The position numbers were made by a program, and so were the translations under genes. From NCBI RefSeq assembly GCF_958453765.1, contig NZ_CAUDZA010000001.1:62001-126000 (forward strand): DNA of 64,000 nucleotides, written 5' to 3'. The DNA is from Phascolarctobacterium_A succinatutens_B (GTDB lineage Bacteria > Bacillota > Negativicutes > Acidaminococcales > Acidaminococcaceae). Below the pieces are notes generated by a model, which saw nothing but the letters and a program-made list of their open reading frames with translations, had not been told where the DNA came from and searched no databases. Below, one piece after another: positions 27,307 through 35,023 of this stretch; the stretch's first letter is position 1, and every line of letters starts with the position of its first letter.

Positions 27307-28113
27307 TTAGCCTCTGCGTGTACGGATGATGCCGCGTTCTACATTACGCAGGAAACGCATCAGATGTTCCATGGGTTCGGAGCTTGTCAGCTCCTGCTCC
27401 ATAGTGCTGATTGCTTCCTGCAGCGGCAGACCGCTGCGATAAAGAATGCGGAAAGCCTTTTTCAGCTCACTGCGTTCTTCAACCGGCATACCTGCGCGGG
27501 AAAGACCTACGCTGTTCAGACCGGAAACAAAAGCAGGATCACCGGCGCAGATCATGAACGGAGGAACATCCTGGGTTACACGTGCCATACCGCCGATCAT
27601 TACGTTACGACCAATCTTGCAGAACTGGTGTACCGCAGATAAACCGCCGATAACAGCACGGTCCTCAACGATAACGTGACCTGCAAGTGTTGCAACGTTA
27701 GACATAATAACATTATTGCCCACGATGCAGTTATGTGCAACGTGAGTATAGGCCATCATCAGGATGTTATTACCGATACGGGTTTCGTTGCCTTCACCGC
27801 ATGCACGGTGAACAGTGCAGCATTCACGGAAGCTGCCGCCGTCACCGATAATAGTATAGCTTTTTTCACCTACAAATTTTAAATCCTGCGGTACCGCACC
27901 AATAGAGCAGCCCGGGAAAAAGTGGCAATTCTTGCCGATTTTAGTATATGGATGGATAGTCACATGCGCACCAATCACGCAGCCGTCGCCAATCTCCGTA
28001 TCTTCGTCGATGACAGCATAAGGACCTACGCTTACGTCCTTGCCGATTTTAGCAGACGGATGAATGATTGCAGTTTCATGGATACCACTAGTTGGCATAA
28101 TAACCGAACTCAT
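27307..28113 (-). CDS. lpxA: UDP-N-acetylglucosamine acyltransferase
   Basis: 268 aa from the ATG at 28113, chosen because GGGGAG lies 8 bp upstream; a GTG three codons earlier lies between the two. Left-handed beta-helix of hexapeptide repeats (about 12-190). The catalytic His is in MAYTHVAHNCIVGNNVIMSN, and the C-terminal helical domain (about 200-268) has GLNSVGLSRAGMP. Adds the first 3-hydroxyacyl chain in lipid A synthesis. Confidence 0.95.
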   Translation of the reverse strand: MSSVIMPTSGIHETAIIHPSAKIGKDVSVGPYAVIDEDTEIGDGCVIGAHVTIHPYTKIGKNCHFFPGCSIGAVPQDLKFVGEKSYTIIGDGGSFRECCTVHRACGEGNETRIGNNILMMAYTHVAHNCIVGNNVIMSNVATLAGHVIVEDRAVIGGLSAVHQFCKIGRNVMIGGMARVTQDVPPFMICAGDPAFVSGLNSVGLSRAGMPVEERSELKKAFRILYRSGLPLQEAISTMEQELTSSEPMEHLMRFLRNVERGIIRTRRG

Positions 28114-28289
28114 TATTTTCACTCCCCAAATAAGATATTAATCAAGCAATTAAATATAAATATAATACTATAATCACAGGTATCCACGATTTTTAACACT
28201 ACAAAAATCACAGTTAAATGAATTTAGCATTAATTTTAGCTGTATTGCTCGCTTATTCTACCAATTACAGCTTTTTTGTATTTTGCTGA

Positions 28290-28736
28290 TTAATTTTCTT
28301 TCGGGTCCATAATAGCAAAGGTGCAATCGCATTCGCAGGCAACCTTGCCGTCAACCTTACCCTCGCAATGAATTATACCCATGCTGCCGCGCATAATTTT
28401 AGTTACCTCAGCGGTGGTTACAACCTGGTCGCCGGGCACAACCTGCTTGCGGAAGCGTACATTGTCTATTTTAGCGAAAACAGCAATCTTGCCGCGGTTT
28501 TCTTCCGGATACAGCATAGCAACGCCGCCAACCTGAGCCATAGCCTCAATCAGCAGAACGCCGGGCATAATCGGTTCATTAGGGAAATGACCTAAGAACT
28601 GCATTTCATTAGCGGTAATATTTTTAATACCTACTGCGCGCTTCATAGGCTCAACTTCCAGAATGCGGTCAACCAAAAGCATCGGATAACGATGCGGCAG
28701 AATCTTTTTAATTTCGTTAATATCTAATACTGTCAT
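28290..28736 (-). CDS. fabZ: 3-hydroxyacyl-ACP dehydratase
   Basis: 148 aa hot-dog dehydratase of fatty acid synthesis. Motifs: LPHRYPMLLVDRI with the catalytic His (about 16) and GHFPNEPIMPGVLLIEAMAQ with the catalytic Glu. It lies 3 bp from lpxC and is followed by a 176-bp gap before lpxA. It competes with lipid A synthesis for 3-hydroxyacyl-ACP, so co-location is functionally sensible. Confidence 0.96.
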   Translation of the reverse strand: MTVLDINEIKKILPHRYPMLLVDRILEVEPMKRAVGIKNITANEMQFLGHFPNEPIMPGVLLIEAMAQVGGVAMLYPEENRGKIAVFAKIDNVRFRKQVVPGDQVVTTAEVTKIMRGSMGIIHCEGKVDGKVACECDCTFAIMDPKEN

Positions 28737-28739
28737 TTA

Positions 28740-29588
28740 TTACTCCCCCTTTGTTCTGTAAGCCTGAATTTGCTTAGCGATTTGCGAGTTAAAAGCATGA
28801 CCGGTTTTTACGGCAATAACATGCGCTTTAATCGGTCCCAGCAGATACAAATCGCCAATGGCATCAAGTATCTTATGTCTGATCAGTTCATCGTCAAAAC
28901 GCGGCACAGAAAGAATTTTTTCATCATCAAAAACAACTACATTCTCTAACGAACCGCCAAGGCCCAGTCCCATCTTACGAAGCATTTCCAGCTCGGAAGT
29001 AAAAGCAACTGTTCTGGCAGCCATAATATCCTTTTTAAAGCTCTCCTTATCGAGCAGGATATCGAAATACTGGGTTCCCAGCATCGGATGACTGTTGATG
29101 GATGTAAAAGAAATTCTGTAGCCGTCATAAGGTAAAATAACGATATAACGGTCATTGTCATAAACGGAAAATGCTTTATCAACGGCATATATATGACGTT
29201 CTGCCTCCTGCTGCACCGGTTCTGCTTTTTCAATCAGCTCGCAGAAAACCTTAGCACTGCCGTCGGTTACCGGCGGTTCCGGGGAAGACATTTCAATACG
29301 GATATTGTCAATCGCCATCATAGACAGCGCACCCATAAGATGCTCAACTGTAAAAACCTCAGCACCGTTTGCACTAAGTGTTGTTGCCTTTACCGTGGAG
29401 CTTACATTCTCCGGCAAAGCTTTTATTTCCGGTCTGCCCGGTAAATCGGTACGGACGAAGACAATGCCTGTGTCAGCCTCTGCAGGCTTCAGTGTCATCA
29501 GTACATCCTTGCCGGAATGCAGACCAATGCCTGAATAGGATACCTCTTTAGCAATTGTATGCTGGTATTCCTTTTTTTGCTCGGTCAT
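28740..29588 (-). CDS. lpxC: UDP-3-O-acyl-N-acetylglucosamine deacetylase
   Basis: 282 aa zinc deacetylase, the committed step of lipid A synthesis. Motifs: GIGLHSGKDV, the zinc His in VEHLMGALSMMAIDNIRIE, PPVTDGSA, and HKILDAIGDLYLLG with His and Asp ligands. Not fused to fabZ here, unlike in some phyla; the genes are 3 bp apart. Confidence 0.96.
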   Translation of the reverse strand: MTEQKKEYQHTIAKEVSYSGIGLHSGKDVLMTLKPAEADTGIVFVRTDLPGRPEIKALPENVSSTVKATTLSANGAEVFTVEHLMGALSMMAIDNIRIEMSSPEPPVTDGSAKVFCELIEKAEPVQQEAERHIYAVDKAFSVYDNDRYIVILPYDGYRISFTSINSHPMLGTQYFDILLDKESFKKDIMAARTVAFTSELEMLRKMGLGLGGSLENVVVFDDEKILSVPRFDDELIRHKILDAIGDLYLLGPIKAHVIAVKTGHAFNSQIAKQIQAYRTKGE

Positions 29589-29609
29589 TTTGCTCCTCCT
29601 TTATCAAAT

Positions 29610-30500
29610 TTATTTTTTTCTGCCAAAACGTTGGCGTCCGTCTTTCCAACGGTCATGCACCCAGAACCACATTTCCGGATGCGCAATAATCTCATGCTCC
29701 AGTATTGTCACCAGCTCACGGGTTACCGCATAAAAATCCTGCTCCTTGTTTTTTGTTTTCGGGGTGTACAAGGGAGGATAGATTTTAGCCGTACAGGTGC
29801 CATCTGTATTATTGTGCAAAAAGATTGGTAAAATCGGCGAACCGTAAATACGCGAAAGCGCCGCCGGTCCCATAGGGATAACAGAATCCTTGCCGAACAG
29901 GTCAATGCGTACGCCATCATCGTTCGTATCCTGGTCATAAAGGATGCCCAGAAGATTTTTTTCGCGCAGCATACGGCTGATAGCCAGCAGGCCATGCTCG
30001 CCACGGTTATAGGTAACCTTCTGTCCCACCATCTGGCGGAATTCATTGATAAGCTTATCCATATGACCGTTGTTCTGCTTACGGGTAATAGAAAGCATCG
30101 GGTAACCGTGCAGCGCTACGGTAGCGCCCAAAAGCTCCCAGTTGCCGTAGTGACCTGTAGCCATAATGACGCCTTTGCCCTGAGCATAAGCAGCCTCCAG
30201 ATATTCCAGACCTTCTACCCTTACCTTCTTGTCAATATTATCCTTATTCAGCAGCGGAAAACGCATAACCTCGACGACCATGCGGCCGAAGCGGTGCAGA
30301 CTTTCTGCAGCGATTTCCGCAGCTCTTGCTTCGTCAACCCCCAGGCATTCGCGGATATTGGCCTCTGCCATCTGCATACGCCAGCGCGGTACAACCGCCA
30401 CTGCTACGCTGCCCAGAAATTTTGCCACCAGCTTGCGCAGCCACATGGGGGAGATGCACATAAATTTACTAAAAAGCTTGACTATATAATAACCTAACAA
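29610..30500 (-). CDS. Lipid A late acyltransferase, LpxL/HtrB family (copy 2)
   Basis: 296 aa. The start is probably the TTG at 30500, with GGTGG 7 bp upstream; no closer ATG fits the hydrophobic N-terminus. Catalytic HX4E in TGHYGNWELLG and substrate motif YDQDTNDDGVRIDLFGKDS are present. It is diverged from the copy at 16940-17842, implying a different acyl position or chain preference (LpxL versus LpxM-like). It sits between lpxD and lpxC. Confidence 0.9.
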   Translation of the reverse strand: MLGYYIVKLFSKFMCISPMWLRKLVAKFLGSVAVAVVPRWRMQMAEANIRECLGVDEARAAEIAAESLHRFGRMVVEVMRFPLLNKDNIDKKVRVEGLEYLEAAYAQGKGVIMATGHYGNWELLGATVALHGYPMLSITRKQNNGHMDKLINEFRQMVGQKVTYNRGEHGLLAISRMLREKNLLGILYDQDTNDDGVRIDLFGKDSVIPMGPAALSRIYGSPILPIFLHNNTDGTCTAKIYPPLYTPKTKNKEQDFYAVTRELVTILEHEIIAHPEMWFWVHDRWKDGRQRFGRKK

Positions 30501-30515
30501 GCTTTCACCACCCTA

Positions 30516-31538
30516 TTATTTTTTCAGCTCTGCCAATTCCTTTTCCAGAGCTTTGACGCGCTTGAGCATGTCGCCCACCTTACGCAGATTTGCTTCCTGA
30601 CGCAGCCATTCCTTCATAGGCATTGCAGGGAAGCCGCCCATAACGGAATTGTCAGGAACGTTATTGGTAATACCCGTTTTGCCGCCAAAGACGCAGTTGC
30701 TGCCGATGGTAATATGACCGACAGTACCTACCTGACCGGCAAAGGTAACATTGTTGCCTACGGTTACGCTGCCGGAAATACCTACATGAGCAACAACCAG
30801 GCAGTTTTCACCTAAGATATCGTTGTGGCCGAGATGTACCAGGTTATCAATCTTGGTGCCCTTGCCAACAATAGTGCTGTCAACGGTAGCACGGTCGATA
30901 CAGGTGTTGTTGCCGATTTCTACATCATCCTGCAGCACTACATTACCGGTCTGCAGCACCTTGCTGTGCTTGCCGTTTTGGGTAATATAGCCAAAGCCGT
31001 CGCCGCCGATTACAGAACCGGACTGCAGAATAACTCTGTCGCCCAGTACACAGTCCTCACGGATAGTGGTATTAGGATAAATAGTACAATCCTTGCCCAT
31101 TTTTACGCGCTTGCCGACATAAGCATGCGGATAGATTACGCAGCCGTCGCCGATTTCTGCATCATCCTCAACAACAGCAAAGGGCTGAATAGCAACATTG
31201 CTGCCAATTTTTGCCTTCTTGGATACATAAGCATAAGGACTGATAACACGCTCAACCTCTTCCTGCGGACGGAACAGCTCCAGCAGTGCTGCAAAGGCTG
31301 CACGCGGGTTGGCAACTCTGATAACAGGGCGTCCGTCAAGCTCCGGATCCTCGGGACTGAGAACCATTACGCCGGCCTTGCTGAGATGACAGTGCTCTAC
31401 ATGCGGCGGCACCGCAAAGGAAATATCCTTCGGTCCTGCCTCAACCAGTCCGTTAACGCCGGTAATGCGCAATTCGGGGTTATCATGCTCTACCGTGCCT
31501 TTTAAAAATTCTGCTAATTCTTGTACACTCTTCTCCAT
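30516..31538 (-). CDS. lpxD: UDP-3-O-acylglucosamine N-acyltransferase
   Basis: 340 aa. N-terminal uridine-binding domain (about 1-100), left-handed hexapeptide beta-helix (about 100-300) with GDGFGYITQNGKHSKVLQTG and the catalytic His in NLVHLGHNDILGENCL, and a C-terminal helix. Adds the second 3-hydroxyacyl chain in lipid A synthesis. First lpx gene of the run, following the skp/OmpH genes. Confidence 0.95.
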   Translation of the reverse strand: MEKSVQELAEFLKGTVEHDNPELRITGVNGLVEAGPKDISFAVPPHVEHCHLSKAGVMVLSPEDPELDGRPVIRVANPRAAFAALLELFRPQEEVERVISPYAYVSKKAKIGSNVAIQPFAVVEDDAEIGDGCVIYPHAYVGKRVKMGKDCTIYPNTTIREDCVLGDRVILQSGSVIGGDGFGYITQNGKHSKVLQTGNVVLQDDVEIGNNTCIDRATVDSTIVGKGTKIDNLVHLGHNDILGENCLVVAHVGISGSVTVGNNVTFAGQVGTVGHITIGSNCVFGGKTGITNNVPDNSVMGGFPAMPMKEWLRQEANLRKVGDMLKRVKALEKELAELKK

Positions 31539-31573
31539 TTCATACCTCCACCATAAAGCCGCTTACGCAAAAA

Positions 31574-31594
31574 GCGGACGGACTATCCGCCCGC
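31574..31594 (-). terminator. Terminator between the OmpH-like lipoprotein gene and lpxD
   Basis: Stem GCGG-CGGA/TCCG-CCGC with one mismatch, 3-nt loop and T-run on the minus strand. It may only partly separate the skp group from lpxD. Confidence 0.7.
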
Positions 31595-31607
31595 TTCAGG
31601 GTGCTGC

Positions 31608-32015
31608 TTATTTCATTTTTGCAATTACGTCACCGGTAACATCGGTACCGCCCTGAGGAACGGCACGCTTGTCTAAAATAGCGCCCAGCTTTTTCTCGTC
31701 GGCAACTTGCTTCAGAGCAGTATCCAGACTTGCCTTCAGCTTATTTTGAGCCTCGCTTTGAATCAGCTTGGCTTTAGCGCCGTAATCTTCGGCAACCTTT
31801 TTGGCATCATCGCCGGTTTTACCTGCCATATCCTTATCCATCTGGGTTTTCAGATCGGTCATTTTTTTAGTTACATCTTCCTGAGTGGTTTTTACGATAG
31901 GAGCTTCAGCTTCAATCTTGCTCATATCAACAGTACCAAAATCGGAATTACGTCCGCTGCAGCCGAAAGTAAACATAGATGCTGCAATCATCAGACCGGC
32001 AATAATTTTTTTCAT
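31608..32015 (-). CDS. OmpH/Skp-related lipoprotein, short form
   Basis: 135 aa from the ATG at 32015, which has GTGAGG 9 bp upstream. Lipoprotein signal peptide with lipobox FTFGC. The middle (about 40-110) is a charged helical coiled coil. The C-terminal KKLGAILDKRAVPQGGTDVTGDVIAKM matches the end motif of Skp/OmpH proteins. Probable membrane-anchored periplasmic chaperone-like protein. It is the third and shortest of three Skp-like genes in a row. Confidence 0.8.
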   Translation of the reverse strand: MKKIIAGLMIAASMFTFGCSGRNSDFGTVDMSKIEAEAPIVKTTQEDVTKKMTDLKTQMDKDMAGKTGDDAKKVAEDYGAKAKLIQSEAQNKLKASLDTALKQVADEKKLGAILDKRAVPQGGTDVTGDVIAKMK

Positions 32016-32069
32016 AATTTTTAACCTCACTTAATTATAGCTCATATCAGGCCCGGGCACTTAACAATG

Positions 32070-32990
32070 TCATGCCTTTTTCAAGGCCTTGATTATAGCA
32101 GCGGTAATATCCTCTGCCTTCATATTAACTCTAAACTTATTGAAAACAATAGTATAGCCGCGCTCATGCGCCAGCTTCACAGCCTGGCTTTCGATATCCT
32201 GATTGATTTGCTTCTTCAGGCTATCGTTCTTTTCCTGCTGCTTATCAATTTCTCTGTCTATAATACTCAGTGCATTATTTAAAGCCTTCGGTGCCGCGTC
32301 AAGCATTTCCTTGTCGCGTTCCTCCGGTGATTTAAGCTGCTGCATAGCCTGAGCATGCTGCTGCTGCGCCATATCGCGCATCCGCTGCTCGGCCTCTGCC
32401 TTGTACGGCAGTACCTTGGCATCAACCAGACGGCGTTTTTCCGCCTGCAGCTCGGCAATCTGCGCACCGCGCTCCTTCTGCAGCTCCTGCAGCTGTTTTT
32501 CAACGGCCTGACGTTCATCAGGCTTCATTTTAACAGTCTCCAGTATAGCACGCAGATTAAATATTTTCAGCTTATAGGCTTCTTCAACATTCTTTTTGCG
32601 TTCTGCCAGCTGATTGTCAGCTTCCGCCTCGGCCTGGGCCGCAAACTTCTGCAGCTTGGCATTTTCAATCTCCCTCTGTTCTACCATATGGGTATTGAAA
32701 TCAGCCTCCATAAAGCTTTGCTGGCTGAGCTGCCGCAAGCTGCGCAGCTTATTCAGGCTGCTTAGCTGCGCCTTGGCCAGCTCTTCCTGACCTTTACGCT
32801 TATTAAGCAGATCCTGCAGAATCTTTTCACCCTGCTCCAGCTTAGCATACTGAGGATGGGCGCTTACCGCCTGCTCCCAGTTGATAACAGCAATTTTTTC
32901 CTGCGGTCCCCGGACATTGGTACTGCATGCCGAAATCAGCAGAGCAGCTGCAATAATAGCACTTATTTTTACCAGCTTGTTCTTCTTCAT
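32070..32990 (-). CDS. OmpH/Skp-related lipoprotein with long coiled coil
   Basis: 306 aa from the ATG at 32990, with GGAGG 5 bp upstream. Lipoprotein signal with lipobox LISAC. An N-terminal beta segment IAVINWEQAVSAHPQY resembles the Skp start, then comes a long alanine/glutamine/lysine-rich coiled coil (about 55-270). The Skp-like C-terminal strand is YTIVFNKFRVNMKAEDITAAIIKALKKA. Roughly twice the length of Skp, with an extended helical arm. It may act as a membrane-anchored holdase or a spacer in the periplasm. Confidence 0.78.
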   Translation of the reverse strand: MKKNKLVKISAIIAAALLISACSTNVRGPQEKIAVINWEQAVSAHPQYAKLEQGEKILQDLLNKRKGQEELAKAQLSSLNKLRSLRQLSQQSFMEADFNTHMVEQREIENAKLQKFAAQAEAEADNQLAERKKNVEEAYKLKIFNLRAILETVKMKPDERQAVEKQLQELQKERGAQIAELQAEKRRLVDAKVLPYKAEAEQRMRDMAQQQHAQAMQQLKSPEERDKEMLDAAPKALNNALSIIDREIDKQQEKNDSLKKQINQDIESQAVKLAHERGYTIVFNKFRVNMKAEDITAAIIKALKKA

Positions 32991-33093
32991 GCCTGCCTCC
33001 AATAACATTGCTGTACATCCGTAAATACCGCGATTAAATTGACATTACACAAGGCAAGCTGCCAACTTCAGAGCAGCAACGCTGCAGAAGCTG

Positions 33094-33579
33094 TTATTTG
33101 CCTGCCTGCATAGACTTGGCAACCTCGTCAGTAATATCTACACCGCCGAAAACAACAGTGTTCTTATCTACTACAACTGCCAGACCTTTTTTGTCGGCAA
33201 TCTTTTTGATGCTGGCTTCGATTTTCTTCAGCACAGGGTCCATCAGCTCTTTTTGTTTGTTGGCCAGACGTTCCTGAGTCTGAGTATAATACTTTCTCTT
33301 TTCTGCCTCGTTCATGGTCTTGCTTTTCTCATTGAAATCCTTTTGGGCAGATTCGATTTCTTTGTTCATAGCTTCGTTAACTTTGCTCAGATCCGGGCTT
33401 TGTGCTACCAGCATCTGATAGTTAACTACACCGATAGCGGATTCGCTGGAAGCGGCAAAAGCACTCTTGCCTACACCACTCTGCGTTACGGAAAGCGCAA
33501 AGCAGCCCAGTACGAAAATAGCTGCAATAAACAAGGAGATCAGCTTTACATTTTTAGGGTTACGCAATTTCTGCATCAT
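33094..33579 (-). CDS. skp: Periplasmic chaperone Skp/OmpH
   Basis: 161 aa with an N-terminal hydrophobic export signal (about 14-40), then the Skp fold: beta-strand IGVVNYQMLVAQSPDL, helical tentacles (about 65-130), and the C-terminal strand GLAVVVDKNTVVFGGVDITDEV. A trimeric holdase for unfolded outer-membrane proteins between Sec and BamA. First of three Skp-like genes under a strong promoter just upstream. Confidence 0.88.
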   Translation of the reverse strand: MMQKLRNPKNVKLISLFIAAIFVLGCFALSVTQSGVGKSAFAASSESAIGVVNYQMLVAQSPDLSKVNEAMNKEIESAQKDFNEKSKTMNEAEKRKYYTQTQERLANKQKELMDPVLKKIEASIKKIADKKGLAVVVDKNTVVFGGVDITDEVAKSMQAGK

Positions 33580-33694
33580 AATCTAAATCCCTACCTTCTT
33601 TTCCTCATATAAAAATTCAGAAGCTACAACAGCAGAAAACAGCAGCAAGCTGCCGTCATCCGTTTTTGTACTGTCTGTTGCAATAATATATCTT

Positions 33695-33723
33695 ATTATA
33701 TCAGCCTGCGCTAATTCTTTCAA
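33695..33723 (-). promoter_or_regulatory. Promoter of the skp-OmpH-OmpH group
   Basis: Minus strand: -35 TTGAAA (33718-33723), 17-bp spacer, -10 TATAAT (33695-33700). It drives skp and probably the lpxD run; it lies at the 3' edge of the unknown outer-membrane protein gene. Confidence 0.8.
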
Positions 33724-33729
33724 GAATTG

Positions 33730-35001
33730 CTAGAGATTTCCTATAAGACGCAGGTAAAATTCACTGCCGCCGTAAACATATTCCGCGCTGAGGAACTCAT
33801 GAATGCGGTAGCGCACCGCAAATTCATTACGGTTATCACCTGAAAAATGCTCGGCCCGCAAACGCCATTTAGGACTCAGGCTGTACTCCAGGCGATAATT
33901 GTTGTCGCCTATCGGTATCCGCCGTACGTAGCTCCAGCCGCTCTTGCCCCAATAATGCGTATATCCGGTGCCGAAGCGCCATTGGACGTCATCCAGGATA
34001 ACCTCCGCCTCGCCGAAAATCTCATCGCGCGGCGAAATCATTTTACCAAGATGGGCCTTTCCGGAAAGGTTTTCCTTATTGCGGCCGATGTCGCCATAGC
34101 CCTCAAACCAGATTTTATAATCATCCGATTCAATCATAATATTTACGCCCAAATCAGCACCGGGCGTAATTTTAACCTCCGGGCGCAGCTGATAATTTTT
34201 AACCTCCGGCTCAGTCATGAGCTTCTCTAAAAGCTGCTGCTCCAGCTCCTGGCGATGCCTTTGCACATAAGCAACAGGCAGTCCGCGTAGCTTGTCGCAT
34301 TCGCCGGCATATTTATACTTCATCTGCATCAAAAGCACATTAGGAATAGCCTCGCTGCGCAACTCGTAGCGGATATTACGCACCAGCTGGCCTACGGGAT
34401 AGATAACTACCTGCACTACCGTGCGTCCGTCCTCCTGCAGCACATCCACCGCCGGCTTAAATTCCGGCAGCTGTGCCTGCACCTCGCTGCGTACCAGCTT
34501 GCGCAGTACGCCGCCGGCCCAGTCACCGGCATCCACCGAAGCGCCGCTGATAGCCTGCTCCAGCTGAGCATGCAGCGCAGGAATACGCTGCTCGAGCAGC
34601 GCCGCCGTCTGTGGCTCTACTCCGGAAAACTGCAAATCGATAAGCGGCTTTTCGATAACCTTATTCCAAGGACGTGCGTACAGCTTCACCTGTGTAGTTT
34701 CGCCTACATCCAGCTTAACATCGGTAAGCTCGTAGCCGGTGAATACCCTGTCGCCGATTTCCGTCAGCAGGCGGGCATAGTCCTCCCCGGCCGCGGCAAT
34801 CATCGCCGTATCCTTATCAATAAACAGCTGGTCCGCCACCACCTGCATACTGCCGCTCATCTTCTGCAGCAGCAGCTGGCTGGTGCCGCCGTTAGTATCT
34901 ATAACTTGTACTTCTACACTGTTAACCGGTGCAGAAAAAGCATGCTGCAATGGCAAGATGCTTGTCATTGCAGCACAGAACAGAATCTTATTCAGCTTCA
35001 T
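33730..35001 (-). CDS. Uncharacterised outer-membrane protein next to BamA
   Basis: 423 aa, not assigned to a named family. Signal peptide (cleavage near HAFSA, residue 24). An alpha/beta N-terminal region (about 25-250) has repeated amphipathic strands and could contain POTRA-like folds. The C-terminal part (about 270-423) alternates aromatic beta-strands (DYKIWFEGYGDIG, QWRFGTGYTHYW, NNYRLEYSLSPKWRLRAEHF), consistent with a small beta-barrel. It lies 22 bp downstream of bamA, so it may be a Bam accessory factor or a client. Confidence 0.72.
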   Translation of the reverse strand: MKLNKILFCAAMTSILPLQHAFSAPVNSVEVQVIDTNGGTSQLLLQKMSGSMQVVADQLFIDKDTAMIAAAGEDYARLLTEIGDRVFTGYELTDVKLDVGETTQVKLYARPWNKVIEKPLIDLQFSGVEPQTAALLEQRIPALHAQLEQAISGASVDAGDWAGGVLRKLVRSEVQAQLPEFKPAVDVLQEDGRTVVQVVIYPVGQLVRNIRYELRSEAIPNVLLMQMKYKYAGECDKLRGLPVAYVQRHRQELEQQLLEKLMTEPEVKNYQLRPEVKITPGADLGVNIMIESDDYKIWFEGYGDIGRNKENLSGKAHLGKMISPRDEIFGEAEVILDDVQWRFGTGYTHYWGKSGWSYVRRIPIGDNNYRLEYSLSPKWRLRAEHFSGDNRNEFAVRYRIHEFLSAEYVYGGSEFYLRLIGNL

Positions 35002-35023
35002 AGCCTAAATATTCTCCGTAAAA

